Shown here one piece after another: positions 8,090-15,012 of a DNA stretch of 15,012 nucleotides (the first letter of the stretch is position 1; the number at the start of each line of letters is the position of its first letter). Both the position numbers and the translations under genes were made by a program. The notes under the pieces are model-generated. The model made no database searches. It was not told the DNA's origin and saw only the letters and a list, made by a program, of their open reading frames with translations. Origin of the DNA: CAYVUI01 sp964454745 (GTDB lineage: Bacteria > Planctomycetota > Phycisphaerae > Sedimentisphaerales > Anaerohalosphaeraceae); the NCBI GenBank assembly GCA_964454745.1, contig CAYVUI010000109.1:1-15012 (forward strand), written 5' to 3'.

Positions 8090-9277
8090 TTATTTAGCAA
8101 GATTGCCTGTAAATACAAATTTCCAGTTTACATTCACCGTTGCTTCCTTGCCGGAATGGGAAATAAATTTCGCCCCGCCCTCAATGAATTCGACCTGTTT
8201 TACCTTATCAAAGCCCTTTTCAACGGGAACCACTCCCTGGATCATCGAGATAAAGACCTGTCCGTCGCTATTTAGCTCAATTGAAGTAGGATAATTGCCT
8301 TGTTTAATTTTCTCGGTAAGTGAAGCATGGAGGCCGTCCGCGAAGTAGCTGCATGTTTCTTCCAGGCCCAGGCACCGGTTCCGGCCGTTCCAGGGGAAGC
8401 TGTGCCGCCCGCGATTGGAAATCCAAAAAACGGTATTGGGCAGCTTGGCAGCGTCTTTAAATGCAAACCAGAGGTAATTAGACTCGGTATTGACCGCAGT
8501 AGTCCACCCGGGGGTATCCGAGGGCTTTTTGAATATACACATCAGGTCCGTAAAGCCGGTCCGATTCGGATACAGCGAACAGTCCGCGAAAGCGGGATCC
8601 TTAAAAAGCGTGGGCACCTTCTCAATCGCATCAAACATCTTGCCGTAGTCGAGGTACTGGTACTCACCGATGGCCGGGTCGCCTACGACACCGGGATTGG
8701 TCATCCCGAAATCAAACGGCCCAACGGAAACTTCCAGCGCACGGTCATTTTTGGGCATGGCAAGGTTGGCATGGTGGCCGACGGGCATCTTGCCGGACAT
8801 ACCCTCAATGGTATGCTTCTGGTAGATATTGTTCTGCGATTCGATGATCGAGATATTCTTTGTAACCCGGCCCTTGCGGACTCGGGTGTCCATTGTCATT
8901 GTCAGGGTCTGGATATCGCCGTCTTTGCTGACATCCTCACAGGTCCAGTCGCAGGTCGCCGGTTCACCGTGCAATTCATGCTTCTCGCCCTGGTAATCTT
9001 TGGCATTCGCCCCAAAAGGCATGCAGAAAAAGTCGCCGCGAAGGGGCTGGAGAACCGGAACATCAATATCGAGATTTTCATCCTGCCAGGGGCTGATGTA
9101 AAACGGCTCGATAGGAGTACCAGTATCTTTGGCAAAAGTGACCGGCGCGATATGCCCGCCCTGGCGGGTCAGGAACAATTCCATATTCTTATTCTCAAGC
9201 ACATACCCCGGCTGAGAATGCTTTGTCGCTTGAGAAGGAGCCGCGAGTGAAACAAATGACAGATTCAAAAAGTTCAT
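8090..9277 (-). CDS. Aldose 1-epimerase-like (galactose mutarotase-fold) protein
   Basis: A 395-residue protein that I recognise only by weak fold-level motifs. ELHGEP with His103, VGHHANL with His168/His169 and CLGLEET with Glu306 lie in the order and spacing of the two histidines and catalytic glutamate of aldose 1-epimerases (LHG, NHxYFNL, LE). That supports a carbohydrate-binding galactose mutarotase fold, possibly interconverting sugar anomers. It is longer than classical GalM (about 340 residues), with an N-terminal GGHIAPV segment and several cysteines. The N-terminus is hydrophobic but lacks basic residues, so a signal peptide is doubtful. The true start is the ATG at 9277: GGAGG lies 6 bp upstream, and the longer in-frame TTG at 9289 would overlap that ribosome site. 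The sulfatase follows after 21 bp, which points to a shared role in sulfated-glycan use. It could be a non-enzymatic sugar-binding relative. Confidence 0.65.
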   Translation of the reverse strand: MNFLNLSFVSLAAPSQATKHSQPGYVLENKNMELFLTRQGGHIAPVTFAKDTGTPIEPFYISPWQDENLDIDVPVLQPLRGDFFCMPFGANAKDYQGEKHELHGEPATCDWTCEDVSKDGDIQTLTMTMDTRVRKGRVTKNISIIESQNNIYQKHTIEGMSGKMPVGHHANLAMPKNDRALEVSVGPFDFGMTNPGVVGDPAIGEYQYLDYGKMFDAIEKVPTLFKDPAFADCSLYPNRTGFTDLMCIFKKPSDTPGWTTAVNTESNYLWFAFKDAAKLPNTVFWISNRGRHSFPWNGRNRCLGLEETCSYFADGLHASLTEKIKQGNYPTSIELNSDGQVFISMIQGVVPVEKGFDKVKQVEFIEGGAKFISHSGKEATVNVNWKFVFTGNLAK

Positions 9278-9316
9278 AACAGCCTCCAATTATCAACGTT
9301 TTATCAATTTTGAAGG

Positions 9317-9345
9317 ATTATACAGGAAAAAATGTGTTATGAAAA
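9317..9345 (-). promoter_or_regulatory. Promoter of the epimerase-sulfatase operon
   Basis: On the minus strand a TTTTCA -35 (9340-9345) is separated by 17 bp from a perfect TATAAT -10 (9317-9322). This predicts a leader of about 30 nt before the ATG at 9277. The region is shared with the divergent ldh gene. On the plus strand TATAAA at 9393-9398 may be the ldh -10, but I see no convincing -35 for it. Confidence 0.55.
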
Positions 9346-9434
9346 TGAAAAGATCAGGATTTTCCTTATCCATGCAGGCGAGTGTAAGGTAGTATAAAGG
9401 TAGGAAATGCGTAACTTTTATTCAGGGAGACACT

Positions 9435-10388
9435 ATGCTTAGACAAACGCGAAAAGTTGTAATTATCGGGGCCGGTTCTGTGGGAACCGCCTATGCTTTT
9501 GCCTTGATGCAAAGCGGGCTGGCCAATCATATTGTCATCGTGGACATCGACCAGGAACGTGCCCAGGGAGAAGCGATGGACCTATCCCACGGCGCAGGAT
9601 TTGTACCGCCGTGTCATGTACAAAATGGAGATTTTGACGCGTGCCGGGATGCGGACCTGATCGTAATGACAGCGGGAGCCAAGCAAAAAAGCGGACAGTC
9701 CCGACTGGAACTGGTTGAGAAAAATGTGGAAATCATCCAGGATGTCTGCAAAAGAATAAATCAACATACCAGTGAGTCGGTGATGGTCATGGTCACCAAT
9801 CCAGTGGATGTTCTGACCTATGCCGCAATCAAGAGCCTTAACTGGCCAAAGGGCCGTGTGATCGGTTCGGGTACAGTGCTCGATACAGCTCGATTTAAAT
9901 ACATGCTCAGTGAACACTGCAAAATTGATGCCCATAATGTGCATGCCTATATCCTCGGTGAACACGGAGACAGCGAAATCGCAGCCTGGAGTATGTCACA
10001 CATCGCGGGGATGTCGATTACGGAATACTGCCCGAGATGCGCAAAATGCAACTACAAGGAAACCCGTGATGAAATTGCAAGCCGGGTAAAGGATTCCGCC
10101 TACCATATCATTGACTATAAGGGAGCGACATGCTGGGGGATTGGCCTGTCGCTGGTGAGAATCACTGAGGCGATTTTGCGGGACGAAAACAGCGTTCTAA
10201 CCGTCTCGACTCTGCTTGACGGCGAGTATGGAATTTCGGATGTATGCCTCAGTGTTCCCTGTGTAGTCGGTAAGGATGGGGTGAATTCTATAATCGAGGC
10301 CCAGTTGCCTGAAAATGAACAGGAAGGATTAACGAAGTCCGCAGGGATTTTAAAAGACATGTTAAAACCGGTACACAAAAAGTTGTAG
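9435..10388 (+). CDS. ldh: L-lactate dehydrogenase
   Basis: A 317-residue cytoplasmic NAD-dependent L-lactate dehydrogenase, interconverting pyruvate and lactate to recycle NADH in fermentation. The Rossmann motif GAGSVG (12-17) and Asp37 bind NAD. Gln84 in AKQKSGQSR is the residue that selects pyruvate over oxaloacetate, marking it as LDH rather than malate dehydrogenase. Arg90, Asn122, Arg153 and His177 in LGEHGDSE complete the active site. The usual Arg at the fructose-1,6-bisphosphate site is Lys155 here, while His170 is kept, so allosteric control may differ. An unusual CPRCAKC (199-205) lies in the loop after the catalytic His. The start is set by AGGGAGA just upstream. It is divergent from the epimerase-sulfatase unit, and 143 bp separate it from the downstream fusion gene. 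Confidence 0.95.
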   Translation: MLRQTRKVVIIGAGSVGTAYAFALMQSGLANHIVIVDIDQERAQGEAMDLSHGAGFVPPCHVQNGDFDACRDADLIVMTAGAKQKSGQSRLELVEKNVEIIQDVCKRINQHTSESVMVMVTNPVDVLTYAAIKSLNWPKGRVIGSGTVLDTARFKYMLSEHCKIDAHNVHAYILGEHGDSEIAAWSMSHIAGMSITEYCPRCAKCNYKETRDEIASRVKDSAYHIIDYKGATCWGIGLSLVRITEAILRDENSVLTVSTLLDGEYGISDVCLSVPCVVGKDGVNSIIEAQLPENEQEGLTKSAGILKDMLKPVHKKL

Positions 10389-10422
10389 CGGAGAAAACCA
10401 GTGAATAGCATTTTCTCCCCGC
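10388..10422 (+). terminator. Possible terminator after ldh
   Basis: GCGGAGAAAA (10388-10397) pairs with TTTTCTCC-cc-GC (10411-10422), leaving a small bulge and a 13-nt loop, immediately at the ldh stop codon. The nearest T-run (CTTTTTT, 10436-10442) is displaced by about 14 nt, so termination may be partial. Confidence 0.4.
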
Positions 10423-10451
10423 GTTGTACTGCTTGCTTTTTTGGGACACGT

Positions 10452-10489
10452 AGGGTATATGTAGAGTTTGTATATTGACGATACCCCAC
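10452..10489 (+). repeat. Inverted repeat upstream of the SK-CS fusion gene
   Basis: GTAGGGTAT (10452-10460 region) and ATACCCCAC (10481-10489) are inverted copies with one mismatch, separated by about 21 nt. The heptamer GGGACAC also occurs on both sides (10443-10449 and 10491-10497). This could be a leader hairpin or protein site controlling the fusion gene; I see no clear promoter hexamers. Confidence 0.3.
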
Positions 10490-10531
10490 CGGGACACAAA
10501 AAGTGTGAATGATTAGTATAAAGGTTATTTG

Positions 10532-12145
10532 ATGAAGATTGTGATTGCGGGCCCCAAGGGGGCCGGGAAAAGTACCGTTGGCGCATGCCTGGCTGAAATC
10601 ACCGGGTTGGAACTGGTTGAAACCGACCGGATGATCGAGCATTTGTATACCGAGAAAACCGGGCAGATCAAGACCTGCCGGGAGATCTATACATTCCACG
10701 GTGAGGATTATTTCCGGCTGATCGAAAAAGAAGCCGCCGCCGAGACACACGACATGGACTGGCAGCTTGTCGTGACCGGCGGTTCGATCCTGCTCGATCC
10801 CGCCAATCGCCTTGCCCTGCGGTATAACGCGATTATTGTATATCTTATGACGGAAGCAAGCGTCGCCTGGGAGCGTGCCACCGCCAATGGAATTCCCCCG
10901 TGGCTGGACGACGAAAACGGCCGGGAACGATTTGAAAAGGAGCTTGAATATCGAAACGAGGTAATCAAACCCTATGCGGACCTGGTTCTGGATTCGACGA
11001 ATAATGAACCCATGCGGCTGGCAGAGGAAGTTCGCGACCTGATTGGTGTGGAATTAAGCGTCCGCAGCCATGCAGCCAACACATACGGAGATGTGATTCG
11101 AATTACAACTTTTGGCGAAAGCCACGGACCTGCCATTGGAGCAGTACTGGATGGAGTACGTCCCGGTTTACCGTTTGATATCGAGGAAATCCAGGTTCAG
11201 CTAAACCGCCGCCGTCCGGGCCAGAGCGATGTAACCACCCCGCGAAGTGAAAAAGACAAAGTGGAGGTATTTTCCGGGGTATTTGAGGGCAAAACCACCG
11301 GTGCGCCGATTGCGATGATGATCTTCAATAAAGATCAGGATTCGAGCAAATATGAAGGCATTCGGGACCTGTTTCGTCCGGGACATGCAGATTTTACCTA
11401 CTATAAGAAGTACGGCATCCGAGACCATCGCGGCGGTGGGCGCAGTTCCGGCCGTGAAACGGCTGGGCGCGTGATGGGAGGCGCATGGGCACTTGGCGTA
11501 CTGAAAGACCGCGGGGTGACCATACGGGCTCATGCGATCGAAATTGCCGGGATTAAAGCCGAAAAATGCGAATACGACCAGATTGAGCAAAATCCGGTCC
11601 GCTGCGCTGATCCCGATGCCGCAAAGAAAATGGAAGCCGCGATCATCGCCGCAAAGGATGATAATGACTCCGTTGGCGGGATTATCCAGTTGGAAATCAG
11701 CGGTTTACCCGCTGGACTGGGCGATCCGGTGTTTGAAAAGCTCGATTCCCGGCTGGTAAGGGCGATTATGACACTGGGCGCGGTTAAGGGAATTGAGGTA
11801 GGTGATGGATTTGCTTTGTCTAGGATGCGCGGCAGTCAATCCAACGACCAGATGGGGGATGGCGGATTTTTGACCAATCACGCTGGGGGAATATCCGGGG
11901 GGATTTCAACTGGGCAAGATGTGATCCTGAAAATTGGTGTAAAGCCGACCGCTTCTATCGCCAAAGAGCAGCAGACCATCGATATCTGGCTGCGGGACAG
12001 CAAGATTGAAACTCACGGCCGGCATGACCCGTGTATTGTTCCACGTGTAATACCGGTGATCGAGGCGATGGCAGCACTCGCGGTTCTGGACGCCTGGGAA
12101 GTGCAGGAACGGATTCAGGGGACGGATTTTGCGGGAAACACCTAA
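10532..12145 (+). CDS. aroC: Shikimate kinase-chorismate synthase fusion protein
   Basis: A 537-residue bifunctional-looking enzyme of the shikimate pathway for aromatic amino acids. Residues 1-170 form a shikimate kinase-like P-loop domain: Walker A GPKGAGKST (7-15), the shikimate contact Asp32 in ETDRMIE, Arg62 in GEDYFR and Arg141 in EYRNEV. Residues 183-535 form a full-length chorismate synthase, which converts EPSP to chorismate with reduced FMN. It shows GESHG (195-199), RRRPGQ (227-232), GGGRSSGRET (301-310) and GRHDPC (496-501). The kinase has GGS in place of the usual GGG and IPPWL in place of the LID motif RPLL, so the LID arginine is missing. The reading frame is continuous across the join (about 171-182). 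The ATG at 10532 has AAAGG upstream; an overlapping TTG at 10529 is less likely. The intermediate enzyme, EPSP synthase, is not in the window. Confidence 0.95.
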   Translation: MKIVIAGPKGAGKSTVGACLAEITGLELVETDRMIEHLYTEKTGQIKTCREIYTFHGEDYFRLIEKEAAAETHDMDWQLVVTGGSILLDPANRLALRYNAIIVYLMTEASVAWERATANGIPPWLDDENGRERFEKELEYRNEVIKPYADLVLDSTNNEPMRLAEEVRDLIGVELSVRSHAANTYGDVIRITTFGESHGPAIGAVLDGVRPGLPFDIEEIQVQLNRRRPGQSDVTTPRSEKDKVEVFSGVFEGKTTGAPIAMMIFNKDQDSSKYEGIRDLFRPGHADFTYYKKYGIRDHRGGGRSSGRETAGRVMGGAWALGVLKDRGVTIRAHAIEIAGIKAEKCEYDQIEQNPVRCADPDAAKKMEAAIIAAKDDNDSVGGIIQLEISGLPAGLGDPVFEKLDSRLVRAIMTLGAVKGIEVGDGFALSRMRGSQSNDQMGDGGFLTNHAGGISGGISTGQDVILKIGVKPTASIAKEQQTIDIWLRDSKIETHGRHDPCIVPRVIPVIEAMAALAVLDAWEVQERIQGTDFAGNT

Positions 12146-12202
12146 TATTTAAGCATTCTTCATTATTTTTATTGAGATATTCCAATATTTTTATATTTAC
12201 AC

Positions 12203-12251
12203 TTGACTTATGATTTTATTTTCACGAAAATGAATGTGAATTCATTCACAT
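12203..12251 (+). promoter_or_regulatory. tetR promoter with an 18-bp operator palindrome
   Basis: TTGACT (12203-12208), a 17-bp spacer and GAAAAT (12226-12231) form a plausible sigma70 promoter. Two bases after the -10 begins ATGTGAATTCATTCACAT (12234-12251), a perfect 8-bp inverted repeat around a 2-bp spacer. It contains a nested TGAATG/CATTCA repeat. The palindrome covers the expected transcription start, an ideal place for repression by the TetR protein encoded about 70 bp downstream. Confidence 0.65.
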
Positions 12252-12279
12252 AAACACTGAGTCATATAAAGGTAATTAA

Positions 12280-12312
12280 ATGCAGTATATGTCTTTTTTG
12301 AAGTATAATTAA
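12280..12312 (+). CDS. Possible 10-codon leader peptide upstream of tetR
   Basis: A short open frame encodes MQYMSFLKYN and has AAAGG about 7 bp before its ATG. Its TAA stop lies within the tetR ribosome site (AAGGG), 9 bp before the tetR ATG. Translational coupling or a leader role is possible, but so short a frame could be chance. Confidence 0.2.
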   Translation: MQYMSFLKYN

Positions 12313-12321
12313 GGGCCATAA

Positions 12322-12924
12322 ATGTCTAAATTGAGAAATGATAGAAAACTGGCCATAGAAGAACTGACCAAGCAGGCTATTTATGACGCTACGGTTGAGG
12401 TCATTACCGAGAAGGGTTTTGAGCGATTAACGATGCAGGATATCGCGAACAAGGCCCAGATCGCAACGGGCACCCTCTACAATTACTTCCGCAACAAGGA
12501 AGACCTGCTGGTCTACGTGGACCAGATGCTTCATGATTTTGTCATGAGATATGCTGACGAACTTTTCGAAGTGGAATTGGAACCGACAGCAAAACTCAAA
12601 AACTTTTCACAAAACATGTTCGATGAATGCATCAAGTATCGAATCGTGTTTGATACCATCGAGCGAATTATTGACCTTGATGAAGCAATGCTTGATGAAC
12701 ACGAAAATAATTATAAGCACATCATCAAATTGATTCGGGAAATCATAGAAGAAGGGATTCAGGCGGGTGTTTTTCGTAACGTAAATGCAGAAATAGTTTC
12801 CCGGATGTATTTTATGAGCATGCTGGGCATTTTTGAATCCACGGGCTGCTGCAGTGAGCAGTATATTTTTAAACTCAAAGAATCGCTTCATACCTTCTTC
12901 GATGAATACCTTTTGATGCAATAA
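12322..12924 (+). CDS. TetR/AcrR-family transcriptional repressor
   Basis: A 200-residue helical repressor. The N-terminal TetR domain (about 14-60) shows the classic helix-turn-helix FERLTMQDIANKAQIATGTL followed by YNYFRNKEDLL. The C-terminal part is a divergent all-helical ligand-binding and dimerisation domain with two adjacent cysteines (GCCSEQ) near residue 178. Family members commonly repress efflux genes until a toxic ligand binds. Here an outer-membrane efflux protein and a membrane fusion protein follow on the same strand, 37 bp and 1.5 kb downstream, with no terminator between. A palindromic operator sits at 12234-12251. The most likely role is local and self-repression of this efflux operon. 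The start is set by AAGGG with 7-bp spacing. The inducer cannot be inferred. Confidence 0.95.
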   Translation: MSKLRNDRKLAIEELTKQAIYDATVEVITEKGFERLTMQDIANKAQIATGTLYNYFRNKEDLLVYVDQMLHDFVMRYADELFEVELEPTAKLKNFSQNMFDECIKYRIVFDTIERIIDLDEAMLDEHENNYKHIIKLIREIIEEGIQAGVFRNVNAEIVSRMYFMSMLGIFESTGCCSEQYIFKLKESLHTFFDEYLLMQ

Positions 12925-12961
12925 ACCGTAAATGGGGCTGGAATCTTCGCAGGAACATTTT

Positions 12962-14446
12962 ATGAGACATTTTAATAAATACAGCATTTTCATTTTATGT
13001 GTAATCGCAGGCGGATGTGCCGTCGGGCCGGACTATGAACGCCCTGCCGTTGAACTGCCGGACGCATGGTCGGCTTATACAGCTTCGGGTACGAGCGATG
13101 CCAATGAATTAACCGGCTGGTGGGAACAATTCAATGATCCCGTATTGGATGAGTTGATGATCCTTGCCTGGCAAAACAGCCCGACGCTTGAACAGGCCTA
13201 CTTTCGAGTTCTTGAATCCAAGGCCCGGCGCGACCAGGCGGCGGGTGTATACTGGCCGGACGCTGACGGCACGGGTAGTTACCGCCGCAGCCGTACGAGT
13301 GAAAACAGCTATGAAGGACAATTTGCCCCCAGCAGTGATGCGTTTAATACCTATTCTGTGGGTGTGGAAGCTGCCTGGGAGATCGATCTTTTCGGCCGGA
13401 TTTCCCGTTCGGTGGAATCTGCCCAGTACCAGTTTGAAGCAAATATCGAGGATTACAGGGGCGTTTTGGTTGCCCTGTATTCCGAGGTGGCACGCAATTA
13501 TGTGGATGTGCGAACGGCGCAGGCACGAATTGATTTCGCACATAAAAACCTCTCCATCCAGCGGGAAACCCTCGAACTGACAGAGAGCCGCTATGACGCG
13601 GGCATCGCACCGCGGCTGGACGTGGAGCAGGCGAAAACCAACCTTGCAAATACGGAATCGGAAATCCCGATGCTGCGAAAGGCCGAGGCAGCAGGCATCC
13701 ATCGCCTGGCAGCACTTACGGGACGGTATCCATCAACACTTGGGATAGATTTAAAGTCTTCGGGGGCAATCCCCTCGATCTCCGTTGCCCTGCCGGATGC
13801 CATTCCCGGCGATGTGTTGCGGCAGCGTCCCGATGTCCGTAAAGCGGAACGGCTGCTGGCGGCGCAGGTCGCCCAAATCGGATACGCAAAGGCGGACCTC
13901 TACCCGCAACTTACCCTTACGGGAACTTTCCACCTGACAGCACAGGACTTTGGCGATCTCGGCAAATGGTCCAGCCGGGGATATGGATTTGGTCCGGCGT
14001 TTCGCTGGAACCTTTTTGACGGCGACCGGGTTCGCAACCAGGTTCGGATTGAAGAATTTCGCACCCTGGCGGCCTACCGGGCTTATGAACAGGCTATTTT
14101 TGAGGCGGTAGAAGACATCGAAAACGCCGGGGCGTTTACCGTGCAGGATCAGCGGCGGCTCGAAGCCCTTGAGCGTTCTACGGAATCGGCGGCAAAATCG
14201 GTCGAGCTGGTCGAAACGCTGTACCGCAATGGATTGACGGATTTTCAGAACGTGCTGGACAGCCAGCGGACCCTTTTCGTTCAGCAGGACAATCTCGCCG
14301 CGGCGCGGGGGCAGATCGCCCTGGACTGGATCGGTATTTACAGTGCCCTTGGCGGCGGCTGGGGCGAAGCGGATGAACTGGATCGGGCCAAGGGAATTGA
14401 AATCGGCGAACACGGCCCGGCAATCAAAGAACAAGAAAACGAATAA
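12962..14446 (+). CDS. RND-type efflux outer-membrane lipoprotein (OprM/NodT family)
   Basis: A 494-residue TolC-like outer-membrane channel that forms the exit duct of a tripartite efflux pump. The N-terminus has a signal peptide ending in a lipobox (AGGC) with lipidated Cys19, followed by AVGPDYERP, the hallmark start of this family. Two outer-membrane efflux repeats follow (about 60-245 and 280-460). They include AWEIDLFGRISRSVESA and the highly conserved LRQRPDVRKAERLLAAQ (from about 286). Length is typical. I chose the ATG at 12962 because AGGA lies about 8 bp upstream and the signal peptide begins there; an in-frame ATG at 12932 has no ribosome site and would add ten residues ahead of the signal peptide. 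It sits between tetR and the membrane fusion gene, so the channel gene comes before its pump partners rather than last. Confidence 0.95.
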   Translation: MRHFNKYSIFILCVIAGGCAVGPDYERPAVELPDAWSAYTASGTSDANELTGWWEQFNDPVLDELMILAWQNSPTLEQAYFRVLESKARRDQAAGVYWPDADGTGSYRRSRTSENSYEGQFAPSSDAFNTYSVGVEAAWEIDLFGRISRSVESAQYQFEANIEDYRGVLVALYSEVARNYVDVRTAQARIDFAHKNLSIQRETLELTESRYDAGIAPRLDVEQAKTNLANTESEIPMLRKAEAAGIHRLAALTGRYPSTLGIDLKSSGAIPSISVALPDAIPGDVLRQRPDVRKAERLLAAQVAQIGYAKADLYPQLTLTGTFHLTAQDFGDLGKWSSRGYGFGPAFRWNLFDGDRVRNQVRIEEFRTLAAYRAYEQAIFEAVEDIENAGAFTVQDQRRLEALERSTESAAKSVELVETLYRNGLTDFQNVLDSQRTLFVQQDNLAAARGQIALDWIGIYSALGGGWGEADELDRAKGIEIGEHGPAIKEQENE

Positions 14447-14474
14447 CAATACCATGATAAAAGCGGAGTAAGAT

Positions 14475-14972
14475 ATGAACACGATGGTATCAAAGATATT
14501 GAAGAATCTGGCGATTCTGATTGTCCTGCTGGTTGTAATGGCTGGCGGCTGGTGGCTGCTCAAGAACCTGATGCAAAAAGGCCCCGGTCCTGACCAGATG
14601 GGCGGTATGCCCCCGGGGCCGGTCAAGGTTGCTAAACCCCAGGTTCGTGACGTGGAGCTGTACCGGCAGTTTACCGGTTCAACCGGGACGGTGGATGAAG
14701 TGGAGATTCGTGCGAGGGTTCGCGGCTACCTTGAGTCGATTCACTTTGAAGACGGCAGCGATGTCGGAAAAGGGGATTTGCTTTTTGAGATCGAGCCAGA
14801 TGTATATGAAGCGCGGGTCAAACAAACTGAAGCGCAGGTTCGTGCGAGCCAAGCGGAGATGCAGCGTGCACAGACAGACCTTCGCCGCGTGGAAGAGGCC
14901 GTGAAAACCAATGCCGTAAGTAAGCAGGAACTGACGACCAAAGAGGCAGCGTACGAGATTTATGTGAAGTAG
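14475..14972 (+). pseudogene. RND membrane fusion protein (HlyD family), truncated
   Basis: A periplasmic adaptor linking an inner-membrane pump to the outer-membrane channel, broken after 165 codons; full-length relatives have about 370-420. Residues 8-28 are an N-terminal membrane anchor. VDEVEIRARVRGYLESIHFEDGSDVGKGDLLFEIEP (about 73-108) is the first half of the lipoyl-like domain. Residues 110-160 form the first helix and turn of the coiled-coil hairpin, including AVSKQEL. The sequence is family-like to AAYE (codon 161, 14955-14957), then reads Ile-Tyr-Val-Lys-stop. The bases after 14958 are markedly AT-rich and no other frame restores the family sequence. The gene starts 28 bp after the channel gene with GGAG upstream. 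It is a truncation by insertion or rearrangement, or an assembly junction; only the 5' part is present. Confidence 0.8.
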
Positions 14973-15012
14973 TTATTAATGTGCAGTTGACATGCTAAAC
15001 ATTGATGGGTTT

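Noticed and set aside
8327..9250. A 307-codon plus-strand open frame opposite the epimerase-like gene
   Set aside because: The minus-strand gene has a consensus promoter, a strong ribosome site and family motifs; the plus-strand frame has none of these.
10475..10503. TTGACG at 10475-10480 as a -35 box for the fusion gene
   Set aside because: No -10-like hexamer lies 16-18 bp downstream.
12146..12202. A terminator after the SK-CS fusion gene
   Set aside because: The stretch is AT-rich, but I found only very short, weak inverted repeats and no GC stem with a T-run.
12298..12315. Perfect TATAAT at 12304-12309 as the tetR promoter
   Set aside because: Transcription from it would begin at or after the tetR ribosome site, and no -35 lies at the right distance.
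12932..12961. Upstream ATG as the start of the outer-membrane efflux gene
   Set aside because: It lacks a ribosome site and would place ten polar residues before the lipoprotein signal peptide.

Overview
The window is a 15 kb piece of a Gram-negative chromosome with about 50% GC genes and AT-rich intergenic regions. It carries 11 protein genes and no RNA gene, CRISPR array or transposase that I can see. The mix suggests an anaerobic or fermentative marine or sedimentary member of the PVC group, perhaps a Phycisphaerae-type planctomycete. It includes a Tat-exported sulfatase lipoprotein, an aldose-epimerase-like protein, a signal-less GH2 beta-mannosidase, an L-lactate dehydrogenase, a chemoreceptor with a large helical sensor, and a shikimate kinase-chorismate synthase fusion. 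That placement is inference from gene content; no marker gene is present.

Layout from left to right. 1-159: an intergenic tail with a strong terminator hairpin. 160-4056 (minus): an XRE-cupin regulator, then a PfkB sugar kinase and a GH2 beta-mannosidase 10 bp apart. This looks like a small cytoplasmic mannoside-use module under a local transcription factor. The regulator gene has a 32-bp near-palindrome just upstream of its start. 4302-6298 (plus): a methyl-accepting chemotaxis protein interrupted by a run of 10 Ns. 6299-6439: convergent terminators. 6440-9277 (minus): an epimerase-like gene followed after 21 bp by a sulfatase, a likely operon for sulfated glycans. 9435-12145 (plus): ldh, then the SK-CS fusion. 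12322-14972 (plus): a TetR regulator, an OprM/NodT-type outer-membrane lipoprotein and a membrane fusion protein, the start of an RND-type efflux operon. An 18-bp palindrome lies just downstream of the likely tetR promoter.

Working together: the two minus-strand units probably serve polysaccharide breakdown, with desulfation in the envelope and mannoside hydrolysis plus sugar phosphorylation in the cytoplasm. LDH can discard reductant from the resulting glycolytic flux, and the chemoreceptor could steer cells towards nutrients. The efflux operon is a separate self-regulated module. Its membrane fusion gene stops abruptly at about 40% of normal length, 40 bp before the window ends, and the base composition changes there, so it is broken by an insertion, a rearrangement or an assembly junction.

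The most interesting items are the SK-CS fusion, whose kinase domain has lost the usual LID arginine, the two palindromic operator candidates, and the truncated fusion-protein gene. I do not see a wholly unknown multi-gene system here.
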